Origin: Sinohyriopsis cumingii
Taxonomy: Eukaryota > Mollusca > Bivalvia > Unionida > Unionidae
Direction: 5' to 3'
DNA: 64,000 nt
Assembly (NCBI GenBank): GCA_028554795.2
Contig: CM068839.1
Location: 38,221,006-38,285,005, forward strand
Every line of letters begins with the position of its first letter. Within the stretch, counting starts at the first letter, position 1. Below are positions 31,701 through 40,845 of this stretch, piece by piece. A program made the translations under genes and the position numbers. The notes beneath the pieces are model-generated. The model made no database searches, was not told the origin of the DNA, and saw only the letters and a program-made list of their open reading frames with translations.

Positions 31701-32655
31701 CTCACTATCGGAGCTTAGGGAGGCTTTAGATAAGGCCCATGATACATCCGCTGGGCCTGACGAGATACATTACCAGTTTCTGAAACACCTTCCAGAATCA
31801 TCATTAACGTCTCTTTTGAAACTCTTCAATGATTTATGGATTACTGGTAATGTGCCAAAAATCTGGAAAGAAGCGACTGTAATACCAGTCCCCAAACCCG
31901 GTAAAGATAGCGAAGACCCCAACAGCTATCGACCAATTGCACTCACAAGCTGTGTGTGCAAAACAATGGAACGAATGATCAATTCTCGGCTTGTCTGGTA
32001 TTTGGAAACTAACAATTTAATATCTCCTTTCCAAAGTGGCTTTCGATATGGCCGGAGCACTAATGATCATCTGGTTAGACTAGAAACATTCATTCGCGAT
32101 GGATTTATTAAGAAAGAACATTTAGTAGCGGTTTTCTTTGATTTAGAAAAGGCCTATGACACGACATGGAAGTACGGGATACTAAATGACCTGAACGATC
32201 TAGGTCTAAAAGGCCGTCTGCCCTCTTTCATATCCAACTTTCTCTCCGACAGAGAATTCAAAGTACGAGTGGGCTCTACCCTCTCAGATCTGCACGAGCA
32301 AGAGATGGGTGTACCCCAGGGCAGTATTTTATCTGTGACGCTCTTTAACATCAAAATTAATAGCATCACCAAGTGTTTGACTCCTGGTGTGGATTGTTCG
32401 TTATACGTTGATGATTTTCTAATATGTTATCGGTCAAAGCACATGCATACAATTGAAAGACAACTGCAGCAAAATATAAACAAAATTCAAAATTGGGCCA
32501 ATGCAAACGGTTTCAAATTCTCGAAATCAAAAACGGTATGCATGCATTTCTGTCAGTTACGAAAACATCACGATGAACCGAACCTCACACTGGATGGAAC
32601 ACCTATTCCAGTTGTTGAGGAAACCAAATTTTTAGGTATAATCTTTGACAGAAAA
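28629..32655 (+). mobile_element. U6: truncated LINE, V-type, FLIE marker
   Basis: 5' UTR 28629-29176, ORF1, ORF2 to codon 750, then TA 32656-32657. L73F in ORF1 is shared only with U9, again 12,087 bp away. C292 is restored relative to U5. Confidence 0.95.
29177..30343 (+). CDS. ORF1 nucleic-acid-binding protein, U6
   Basis: 388 aa, F23C and L73F (CTT to TTT, in the GCFLIECE segment). C368 is back to Cys, so U5 and U6 are separate sublineages despite being adjacent. The three knuckles are unchanged. Confidence 0.93.
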   Translation: MDNSKKNQNKRSKPLSESDDEPCSVESFPRFMVIQSKDATKPLAALSPFVIEKTITGSIGTPKSVKKLKSGCFLIECERRGQSDNIRKMKTFFDIPVTSFAHTTLNTSKGVIRCRDLAGVTDADIIEGMKDEGVTAVRRIRIKRNNNLQDTNTIVLTFNRPTVPKVVKVGFLQVKVEIYIPNPLRCYKCQKYGHHEDRCSKSQICGRCGDNAHQESDCRATPHCVNCGKEHHANSKDCDTWKQEKEIQRVKYTNNIPYPEARKIVQAKTAHPGPSFSTVVKSNPKTTKDAQTQTEAPDSTPNSNTPHYQAQKNTASTQTTFNNTQQPKSPKNKKTHGNRQQKGSDDPIKLYNRFGDIESMDAEESAPCAQGNSRPTNKKFTPVLPPEK

Positions 32656-32787
32656 TACCCCCTGCGGGTCCGGGGTTGTAGAATTGGCCCGACGTGCCTC
32701 GCTACGTGTCGTAAAAGGCGACTAAGTAGAGGCAACCTGTTTGCCGTGGGTTGCGTCCCGTGTCGGGGGAGGAAAGGATCCTGGTAG
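30406..32787 (+). CDS. ORF2 truncated after codon 750 with 5' UTR-encoded tail, U6
   Basis: 793 aa, V-type with C292. It carries a silent A-to-G change near 31875 (GCGACTG instead of GCAACTG), shared with U9 and U10 but not with U5, U8 or U12. Endonuclease and RT motifs are complete up to codon 750. Confidence 0.85.
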   Translation: MKNTIIQWNCRGLKANYNDILLLLNEHDPAVLCLQETFLKDTDNTTFKNYSLFNTCSPNVDRASGGVSVIVNNSAPHSFIHLNTNLQAIAVSVTLHRVITFCSIYLPPNTNLVPNELDNLVQQLPAPFVLLGDFNAHNILWGSNHISDRGHKVEDFISRHDLCLYNTKTPTYLHPGTGTYTSIDLTICSPSLLLDYEWKVADDLHSSDHFPIFLVNLNSTGDEVIPHWNLKKVDWAKFETLCKTRLNEDTVFTVDDTIQHFTSILIEIAEESVPKSSPYCKRTQKPWVTKECKEAIKLRREALRKFNNQPTPENLNIYRIARAKARRIIKESKRASWKKYVSSLNSRSSVKKVWDTIRKINGKRKQNPLRHLTLNSSNFSSKRDIANILADSFSKNSSSSNYSEAFQKLKTQKEKSRLKFTSNNSESYNQLFSLSELREALDKAHDTSAGPDEIHYQFLKHLPESSLTSLLKLFNDLWITGNVPKIWKEATVIPVPKPGKDSEDPNSYRPIALTSCVCKTMERMINSRLVWYLETNNLISPFQSGFRYGRSTNDHLVRLETFIRDGFIKKEHLVAVFFDLEKAYDTTWKYGILNDLNDLGLKGRLPSFISNFLSDREFKVRVGSTLSDLHEQEMGVPQGSILSVTLFNIKINSITKCLTPGVDCSLYVDDFLICYRSKHMHTIERQLQQNINKIQNWANANGFKFSKSKTVCMHFCQLRKHHDEPNLTLDGTPIPVVEETKFLGIIFDRKYPLRVRGCRIGPTCLATCRKRRLSRGNLFAVGCVPCRGRKGSW

Positions 32788-35700
32788 TTGAGCAGTTCCC
32801 TGCAATACACTACTTTGGCCTCTACTTCTCTTAGACGGGTGGTCGGGATGGGCCCGGTTCCGACAAATCGGCTGGTCACGCCGAGCCCTAGGAGGTCTTT
32901 ATTAACTTTCTCACCTTCTTTCTCTCTCTCCTTGTATCTCTCTTGATACCACCGTTGCCCCTATATTCTTTTCCTTTATATTTCACTTTTCCAAGTCTTA
33001 GAAGGCTTCCTAGAAGGCGGTGGCTTAACGGGTCAATCGGGGGGTAATTTTACCGACCTTAGAAATTGGCGACTTCAGGGTCATTCAAAGGTAATTTTAT
33101 CAACTGAGTATGGCATCTGTGTATCCCTGACACTTGAAAAGTGTCCCCTTGTTGGGCTCCTTGGTGGGTGGGGAGCACGGGTGCTGAATTTTTAATCTAG
33201 CCATCATGGATAATTCCAAAAAAAATCAAAATAAAAGATCGAAACCCTTATCAGAGTCTGACGATGAACCATGTAGTGTGGAGTCATTTCCACGCTTCAT
33301 GGTCATACAGTCAAAAGATGCCACGAAACCGCTTGCCGCACTATCTCCATTTGTCATCGAAAAGACTATCACAGGATCGATTGGCACACCTAAAAGTGTT
33401 AAAAAGTTGAAATCGGGTTGTCTTCTTATTGAGTGTGAGCGACGAGGTCAATCAGACAATATCAGGAAAATGAAAACGTTCTTTGATATCCCAGTAACCT
33501 CATTCGCTCACACCACACTGAATACGTCCAAAGGCGTGATTCGCTGCCGTGACTTGGCTGGAGTCACCGACGCTGACATCATCGAAGGAATGAAAGATGA
33601 AGGTGTCACTGCAGTCCGACGAATACGTATTAAACGTAATAACAATCTGCAGGACACCAACACCATTGTACTCACCTTCAACAGGCCAACTGTACCCAAA
33701 GTGGTGAAAGTTGGCTTTTTGCAAGTAAAGGTAGAGATTTACATTCCCAACCCCCTTCGGTGTTATAAGTGTCAAAAATACGGCCATCACGAAGACCGCT
33801 GCTCCAAGAGCCAAATATGTGGCCGATGCGGAGACAATGCTCATCAGGAATCTGATTGTAGAGCAACTCCGCATTGTGTCAACTGCGGAAAAGAGCACCA
33901 CGCAAATTCCAAGGATTGCGATACCTGGAAACAGGAGAAGGAAATTCAGAGGGTAAAATACACAAATAATATTCCCTATCCAGAAGCCAGAAAAATTGTA
34001 CAGGCAAAAACAGCCCATCCTGGCCCATCCTTCTCCACTGTAGTGAAGAGCAATCCTAAAACAACAAAGGACGCTCAAACACAAACAGAAGCACCCGATT
34101 CAACACCAAATTCAAACACCCCCCATTACCAAGCACAGAAAAACACGGCATCTACTCAGACTACATTTAATAATACCCAACAACCTAAATCACCAAAGAA
34201 TAAAAAAACTCACGGAAACAGGCAACAAAAGGGGTCAGATGACCCCATCAAACTTTATAACAGGTTTGGAGACATCGAGAGCATGGATGCAGAAGAATCT
34301 GCTCCATGCGCACAAGGGAACTCCAGACCTACAAACAAAAAATTCACCCCCGTACTTCCTCCAGAGAAATAACAAAACAAATTCCGTCTGCGAAAGGTCT
34401 AACCTAGCTCCACAATCTTTAATTTAAATTTATAATGAAAAACACTATCATACAATGGAATTGTCGAGGACTTAAAGCAAATTACAATGATATTCTCCTG
34501 CTTTTAAACGAACATGATCCTGCGGTACTATGCCTTCAAGAAACATTCTTGAAAGATACAGACAATACCACATTTAAAAACTACTCCCTGTTTAACACCT
34601 GCTCTCCAAATGTTGATAGGGCATCAGGAGGAGTTTCTGTTATTGTAAACAACAGTGCTCCTCATAGCTTCATTCATTTAAACACCAATTTACAAGCCAT
34701 TGCTGTAAGCGTCACTCTACATCGAGTGATTACATTTTGCTCTATTTATTTACCACCAAACACTAACCTAGTACCAAACGAACTGGACAATCTTGTTCAA
34801 CAGCTTCCCGCACCCTTTGTTTTACTCGGGGATTTTAATGCCCATAACATTTTATGGGGATCAAATCATATAAGTGACAGAGGTCACAAAGTTGAAGACT
34901 TTATTTCTAGACACGATCTGTGTCTATATAATACCAAAACACCTACATATTTACACCCAGGCACGGGTACATACACAAGCATCGATTTGACAATTTGTTC
35001 TCCTTCTCTGCTTTTGGACTATGAATGGAAGGTCGCTGATGACCTTCACAGCAGCGATCACTTCCCAATCTTTCTTGTAAATCTTAACTCTACAGGCGAT
35101 GAAGTAATTCCACATTGGAATTTAAAGAAGGCCGACTGGGCCAAGTTTGAAACACTCTGTAAAACTAGGCTGAATGAGGATACAGTTTTCACTGTTGACG
35201 ACACCATTCAGCATTTTACATCTATTTTAATAGAGATTGCAGAAGAATCCGTTCCCAAGTCCTCGCCATATTGTAAAAGAACCCAAAAACCTTGGGTCAC
35301 TAAGGAATGTAAGGAAGCCATTAAACTACGCCGAGAAGCATTAAGGAAATTTAATAATCAACCGACGCCCGAAAACTTAAATATATATCGCATTACCCGG
35401 GCGAAAGCTCGCCGCATAATCAAAGAAAGTAAAAGAGCATCATGGAAGAAGTATGTTTCTTCTTTAAACTCTCGTTCCTCTGTTAAAAAAGTTTGGGACA
35501 CTATACGCAAAATAAACGGAAAGAGAAAGCAAAACCCTCTCCGACATCTGACACTGAACAATAACAACTTTAGTTCAAAACGTGACATTGCAAATATTCT
35601 TGCTGACAGTTTCTCGAAAAATTCCTCATCATCTAATTATTCAGAAGCCTTCCAAAAACTTAAAACTCAAAAAGAAAAGTCACGTTTAAAATTCACATCC

Positions 35701-36684
35701 AACAACTCGGAAAGTTATAATCAATTGTTCTCACTATCGGAGCTTAGGGAGGCTTTAGATAAGGCCCATGATACATCCGCTGGGCCTGACGAGATACATT
35801 ACCAGTTTCTGAAACACCTTCCAGAATCATCATTAACATCTCTTTTGAAACTCTTCAATGATTTATGGATTACTGGTAACCTACCTAAAATATGGAAAGA
35901 AGCAACAGTAATACCAGTTCCCAAACCCGGTAAAGATAGTGAAGATCCTACCAACTATCGACCTATTGCACTCACAAGCTGCATGTGCAAAACAATGGAA
36001 CGAATGATCAATTCTCGGCTTGTATGGTACCTGGAAACTAACAATTTAATATCTCCTTTCCAAAGTGGCTTTCGTTATGGACGGAGCACCAACGATCATC
36101 TGGTTAGACTAGAAACATTCATTCGCGATGCATTTATCAAGAAAGAACATTTAGTAGCGGTTTTCTTTGATTTAGAAAAGGCCTATGACACAACATGGAA
36201 GTACGGGATACTAAAAGACCTGCACGATCTAGGTCTTAAAGGCCGTCTGCCCTCTTTCATATCCAACTTCCTCTCCGACAGAGAATTCAAGGTACGAGTG
36301 GGCTGTACTCTCTCAGATTTGCACGAGCAAGAGATGGGTGTGCCCCAGGGCAGTATTTTATCTGCGACACTTTTCAATATTAAAATTAATAACATCACCA
36401 AGTGTTTGACTCCTGGTGTGGATTGCTCACTATATGTTGATGATTTTCTCATATGTTATCGGTCAAAGCACATGCATACAATTGAAAGACAACTACAGCA
36501 AAATATCAACAAGATTCAAAATTGGTCTAGTACGAACGGTTTCAAATTCTCGAAATCAAAAACGGTATGTATGCATTTCTGTCAGTTACGAAAACATCAC
36601 GATGAACCGAACCTCACACTGGATGGAACACCTATTCCAGTTGTTGAGGAAACCAAATTTTTAGGTATAATCTTTGACAGAAAA
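32658..36684 (+). mobile_element. U7: truncated LINE, V-type 5' part and L-type ORF2 (like U4)
   Basis: 5' UTR 32658-33205. ORF1 is V-type (C23) but ORF2 is L-type with a V end, the same hybrid as U4. The V-to-L switch therefore lies between about 33280 and 35130, which marks the edge of the 12,087-bp duplication. Followed by TA 36685-36686. Confidence 0.93.
33206..34372 (+). CDS. ORF1 nucleic-acid-binding protein, U7
   Basis: 388 aa, F23C with L73 and C368, the plain V-lineage form also found in U10 and U11. It stands before an L-type ORF2, which is the reverse of what lineage alone would predict and marks recombination inside the unit. Confidence 0.93.
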   Translation: MDNSKKNQNKRSKPLSESDDEPCSVESFPRFMVIQSKDATKPLAALSPFVIEKTITGSIGTPKSVKKLKSGCLLIECERRGQSDNIRKMKTFFDIPVTSFAHTTLNTSKGVIRCRDLAGVTDADIIEGMKDEGVTAVRRIRIKRNNNLQDTNTIVLTFNRPTVPKVVKVGFLQVKVEIYIPNPLRCYKCQKYGHHEDRCSKSQICGRCGDNAHQESDCRATPHCVNCGKEHHANSKDCDTWKQEKEIQRVKYTNNIPYPEARKIVQAKTAHPGPSFSTVVKSNPKTTKDAQTQTEAPDSTPNSNTPHYQAQKNTASTQTTFNNTQQPKSPKNKKTHGNRQQKGSDDPIKLYNRFGDIESMDAEESAPCAQGNSRPTNKKFTPVLPPEK

Positions 36685-36816
36685 TACCCCCTGCGGGTCC
36701 GGGGTTGTAGAATTGGCCCGACGTGCCTCGCTACGTGTCGTAAAAGGCGACTAAGTAGAGGCAACCTGTTTGCCGTGGGTTGCGTCCCGTGTCGGGGGAG
36801 GAAAGGATCCTGGTAG
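34435..36816 (+). CDS. ORF2 truncated after codon 750 with 5' UTR-encoded tail, U7
   Basis: 793-aa protein that appears the same as U4: L-type A233, T321, NLPKIW, DPTNYRP, AFIKKE, SSTNGF, then V-type R-K-H-H-D-E-P-N. The switch falls between about 36571 and 36584, the same interval as in U4, so the hybrid was made once and copied. Confidence 0.85.
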   Translation: MKNTIIQWNCRGLKANYNDILLLLNEHDPAVLCLQETFLKDTDNTTFKNYSLFNTCSPNVDRASGGVSVIVNNSAPHSFIHLNTNLQAIAVSVTLHRVITFCSIYLPPNTNLVPNELDNLVQQLPAPFVLLGDFNAHNILWGSNHISDRGHKVEDFISRHDLCLYNTKTPTYLHPGTGTYTSIDLTICSPSLLLDYEWKVADDLHSSDHFPIFLVNLNSTGDEVIPHWNLKKADWAKFETLCKTRLNEDTVFTVDDTIQHFTSILIEIAEESVPKSSPYCKRTQKPWVTKECKEAIKLRREALRKFNNQPTPENLNIYRITRAKARRIIKESKRASWKKYVSSLNSRSSVKKVWDTIRKINGKRKQNPLRHLTLNNNNFSSKRDIANILADSFSKNSSSSNYSEAFQKLKTQKEKSRLKFTSNNSESYNQLFSLSELREALDKAHDTSAGPDEIHYQFLKHLPESSLTSLLKLFNDLWITGNLPKIWKEATVIPVPKPGKDSEDPTNYRPIALTSCMCKTMERMINSRLVWYLETNNLISPFQSGFRYGRSTNDHLVRLETFIRDAFIKKEHLVAVFFDLEKAYDTTWKYGILKDLHDLGLKGRLPSFISNFLSDREFKVRVGCTLSDLHEQEMGVPQGSILSATLFNIKINNITKCLTPGVDCSLYVDDFLICYRSKHMHTIERQLQQNINKIQNWSSTNGFKFSKSKTVCMHFCQLRKHHDEPNLTLDGTPIPVVEETKFLGIIFDRKYPLRVRGCRIGPTCLATCRKRRLSRGNLFAVGCVPCRGRKGSW

Positions 36817-39800
36817 TTGAGCAGTTCCCTGCAATACACTACTTTGGCCTCTACTTCTCTTAGACGGGTGGTCGGGATGGGCCCGGTTCCGACAAATCGG
36901 CTGGTCACGCCGAGCCCTAGGAGGTCTTTATTAACTTTCTCACCTTCTTTCTCTCTCTCCTTGTATCTCTCTTGATACCACCGTTGCCCCTATATTCTTT
37001 TCCTTTATATTTCACTTTTCCAAGTCTTAGAAGGCTTCCTAGAAGGCGGTGGCTTAACGGGTCAATCGGGGGGTAATTTTACCGACCTTAGAAATTGGCG
37101 ACTTCAGGGTCATTCAAAGGTAATTTTATCAACTGAGTATGGCATCTGTGTATCCCTGACACTTGAAAAGTGTCCCCTTGTTGGGCTCCTTGGTGGGTGG
37201 GGAGCACGGGTGCTGAATTTTTAATCTAGCCATCATGGATAATTCCAAAAAAAATCAAAATAAAAGATCGAAACCCTTATCAGAGTCTGACGATGAACCA
37301 TGTAGTGTGGAGTCATTTCCACGCTTCATGGTCATACAGTCAAAAGATGCCACGAAACCGCTTGCCGCACTATCTCCATTTGTCATCGAAAAGACTATCA
37401 CAGGATCGATTGGCACACCTAAAAGTGTTAAAAAGTTGAAATCGGGTTGTCTTCTTATTGAGTGTGAGCGACGAGGTCAATCAGACAATATCAGGAAAAT
37501 GAAAACGTTCTTTGATATCCCAGTAACCTCATTCGCTCACACCACACTGAATACGTCCAAAGGCGTGATTCGCTGCCGTGACTTGGCTGGAGTCACCGAC
37601 GCTGACATCATCGAAGGAATGAAAGATGAAGGTGTCACTGCAGTCCGACGAATACGTATTAAACGTAATAACAATCTGCAGGACACCAACACCATTGTAC
37701 TCACCTTCAACAGGCCAACTGTACCCAAAGTGGTGAAAGTTGGCTTTTTGCAAGTAAAGGTAGAGATTTACATTCCCAACCCCCTTCGGTGTTATAAGTG
37801 TCAAAAATACGGCCATCACGAAGACCGCTGCTCCAAGAGCCAAATATGTGGCCGATGCGGAGACAATGCTCATCAGGAATCTGATTGTAGAGCAACTCCG
37901 CATTGTGTCAACTGCGGAAAAGAGCACCACGCAAATTCCAAGGATTGCGATACCTGGAAACAGGAGAAGGAAATTCAGAGGGTAAAATACACAAATAATA
38001 TTCCCTATCCAGAAGCCAGAAAAATTGTACAGGCAAAAACAGCCCATCCTGGCCCATCCTTCTCCACTGTAGTGAAGAGCAATCCTAAAACAACAAAGGA
38101 CGCTCAAACACAAACAGAAGCACCCGATTCAACACCAAATTCAAACACCCCCCATTACCAAGCACAGAAAAACACGGCATCTACTCAGACTACATTTAAT
38201 AATACCCAACAACCTAAATCACCAAAGAATAAAAAAACTCACGGAAACAGGCAACAAAAGGGGTCAGATGACCCCATCAAACTTTATAACAGGTTTGGAG
38301 ACATCGAGAGCATGGATGCAGAAGAATCTGCTCCATGGGCACAAGGGAACTCCAGACCTACAAACAAAAAATTCACCCCCGTACTTCCTCCAGAGAAATA
38401 ACAAAACAAATTCCGTCTGCGAAAGGTCTAACCTAGCTCCACAATCTTTAATTTAAATTTATAATGAAAAACACTATCATACAATGGAATTGTCGAGGAC
38501 TTAAAGCAAATTACAATGATATTCTCCTGCTTTTAAACGAACATGATCCTGCGGTACTATGCCTTCAAGAAACATTCTTGAAAGATACAGACAATACCAC
38601 ATTTAAAAACTACTCCCTGTTTAACACCTGCTCTCCAAATGTTGATAGGGCATCAGGAGGAGTTTCTGTTATTGTAAACAACAGTGCTCCTCATAGCTTC
38701 ATTCATTTAAACACCAATTTACAAGCCATTGCTGTAAGCGTCACTCTACATCGAGTGATTACATTTTGCTCTATTTATTTACCACCAAACACTAACCTAG
38801 TACCAAACGAACTGGACAATCTTGTTCAACAGCTTCCCGCACCCTTTGTTTTACTCGGGGATTTTAATGCCCATAACATTTTATGGGGATCAAATCATAT
38901 AAGTGACAGAGGTCACAAAGTTGAAGACTTTATTTCTAGACACGATCTGTGTCTATATAATACCAAAACACCTACATATTTACACCCAGGCACGGGTACA
39001 TACACAAGCATCGATTTGACAATTTGTTCTCCTTCTCTGCTTTTGGACTATGAATGGAAGGTCGCTGATGACCTTCACAGCAGCGATCACTTCCCAATCT
39101 TTCTTGTAAATCTTAACTCTACAGGCGATGAAGTAATTCCACATTGGAATTTAAAGAAGGTCGACTGGGCCAAGTTTGAAACACTCTGTAAAACTAGGCT
39201 GAATGAGGATACAGTTTTCACTGTTGACGACACCATTCAGCATTTTACATCTATTTTAATAGAGATTGCAGAAGAATCCGTTCCCAAGTCCTCGCCATAT
39301 TGTAAAAGAACCCAAAAACCTTGGGTCACTAAGGAAAGTAAGGAAGCCATTAAACTACGCCGAGAAGCATTAAGGAAATTTAATAATCAACCGACGCCCG
39401 AAAACTTAAATATATATCGCATTGCCCGGGCCAAAGCTCGCCGCATAATCAAAGAAAGTAAAAGAGCATCATGGAAGAAGTATGTTTCCTCTTTAAACTC
39501 TCGTTCCTCTGTTAAAAAAGTTTGGGACACTATACGCAAAATAAACGGAAAGAGAAAGCAAAACCCTCTCCGACATCTGACACTGAACAGTAGCAACTTT
39601 AGTTCAAAACGTGACATTGCAAATATTCTTGCTGACAGTTTCTCGAAAAATTCCTCATCATCTAATTATTCAGAAGCCTTCCAAAAACTTAAAACTCAAA
39701 AAGAAAAGTCACGTTTAAAATTCACATCCAACAACTCGGAAAGTTATAATCAATTGTTCTCACTATCGGAGCTTAGGGAGGCTTTAGATAAGGCCCATGA

Positions 39801-40713
39801 TACATCCGCTGGGCCTGACGAGATACATTACCAGTTTCTGAAACACCTTCCAGAATCATCATTAACGTCTCTTTTGAAACTCTTCAATGATTTATGGATT
39901 ACTGGTAATGTGCCAAAAATCTGGAAAGAAGCAACTGTAATACCAGTCCCCAAACCCGGTAAAGATAGCGAAGACCCCAACAGCTATCGACCAATTGCAC
40001 TCACAAGCTGTGTGTGCAAAACAATGGAACGAATGATCAATTCTCGGCTTGTCTGGTATTTGGAAACTAACAATTTAATATCTCCTTTCCAAAGTGGCTT
40101 TCGATATGGCCGGAGCACTAATGATCATCTGGTTAGACTAGAAACATTCATTCGCGATGGATTTATTAAGAAAGAACATTTAGTAGCGGTTTTCTTTGAT
40201 TTAGAAAAGGCCTATGACACGACATGGAAGTACGGGATACTAAATGACCTGAACGATCTAGGTCTAAAAGGCCGTCTGCCCTCTTTCATATCCAACTTTC
40301 TCTCCGACAGAGAATTCAAAGTACGAGTGGGCTCTACCCTCTCAGATCTGCACGAGCAAGAGATGGGTGTACCCCAGGGCAGTATTTTATCTGTGACGCT
40401 CTTTAACATCAAAATTAATAGCATCACCAAGTGTTTGACTCCTGGTGTGGATTGTTCGTTATACGTTGATGATTTTCTAATATGTTATCGGTCAAAGCAC
40501 ATGCATACAATTGAAAGACAACTGCAGCAAAATATAAACAAAATTCAAAATTGGGCCAATGCAAACGGTTTCAAATTCTCGAAATCAAAAACGGTATGCA
40601 TGCATTTCTGTCAGTTACGAAAACATCACGATGAACCGAACCTCACACTGGATGGAACACCTATTCCAGTTGTTGAGGAAACCAAATTTTTAGGTATAAT
40701 CTTTGACAGAAAA
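36687..40713 (+). mobile_element. U8: truncated LINE, V-type, WAQ/KES marker (twin of U5)
   Basis: 5' UTR 36687-37234, ORF1, ORF2 to codon 750, TA 40714-40715. It matches U5 at both private protein markers, 12,087 bp apart. Confidence 0.95.
37235..38401 (+). CDS. ORF1 nucleic-acid-binding protein, U8
   Basis: 388 aa, F23C and C368W, the same protein as U5. The C368W codon (TGG) also changes an overlapping reading frame, a further shared trait with U5. Confidence 0.93.
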   Translation: MDNSKKNQNKRSKPLSESDDEPCSVESFPRFMVIQSKDATKPLAALSPFVIEKTITGSIGTPKSVKKLKSGCLLIECERRGQSDNIRKMKTFFDIPVTSFAHTTLNTSKGVIRCRDLAGVTDADIIEGMKDEGVTAVRRIRIKRNNNLQDTNTIVLTFNRPTVPKVVKVGFLQVKVEIYIPNPLRCYKCQKYGHHEDRCSKSQICGRCGDNAHQESDCRATPHCVNCGKEHHANSKDCDTWKQEKEIQRVKYTNNIPYPEARKIVQAKTAHPGPSFSTVVKSNPKTTKDAQTQTEAPDSTPNSNTPHYQAQKNTASTQTTFNNTQQPKSPKNKKTHGNRQQKGSDDPIKLYNRFGDIESMDAEESAPWAQGNSRPTNKKFTPVLPPEK

Positions 40714-40845
40714 TACCCCCTGCGGGTCCGGGGTTGTAGAATTGGCCCGACGTGCCTCGCTACGTGTCGTAAAAGGCGACTAAGTAGAGGCAACCTGTTT
40801 GCCGTGGGTTGCGTCCCGTGTCGGGGGAGGAAAGGATCCTGGTAG
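38464..40845 (+). CDS. ORF2 truncated after codon 750 with 5' UTR-encoded tail, U8
   Basis: 793 aa, V-type with C292S as in U5. No further protein difference from U5 was noticed, so the higher-order duplication is very recent or the two were homogenised. Confidence 0.85.
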   Translation: MKNTIIQWNCRGLKANYNDILLLLNEHDPAVLCLQETFLKDTDNTTFKNYSLFNTCSPNVDRASGGVSVIVNNSAPHSFIHLNTNLQAIAVSVTLHRVITFCSIYLPPNTNLVPNELDNLVQQLPAPFVLLGDFNAHNILWGSNHISDRGHKVEDFISRHDLCLYNTKTPTYLHPGTGTYTSIDLTICSPSLLLDYEWKVADDLHSSDHFPIFLVNLNSTGDEVIPHWNLKKVDWAKFETLCKTRLNEDTVFTVDDTIQHFTSILIEIAEESVPKSSPYCKRTQKPWVTKESKEAIKLRREALRKFNNQPTPENLNIYRIARAKARRIIKESKRASWKKYVSSLNSRSSVKKVWDTIRKINGKRKQNPLRHLTLNSSNFSSKRDIANILADSFSKNSSSSNYSEAFQKLKTQKEKSRLKFTSNNSESYNQLFSLSELREALDKAHDTSAGPDEIHYQFLKHLPESSLTSLLKLFNDLWITGNVPKIWKEATVIPVPKPGKDSEDPNSYRPIALTSCVCKTMERMINSRLVWYLETNNLISPFQSGFRYGRSTNDHLVRLETFIRDGFIKKEHLVAVFFDLEKAYDTTWKYGILNDLNDLGLKGRLPSFISNFLSDREFKVRVGSTLSDLHEQEMGVPQGSILSVTLFNIKINSITKCLTPGVDCSLYVDDFLICYRSKHMHTIERQLQQNINKIQNWANANGFKFSKSKTVCMHFCQLRKHHDEPNLTLDGTPIPVVEETKFLGIIFDRKYPLRVRGCRIGPTCLATCRKRRLSRGNLFAVGCVPCRGRKGSW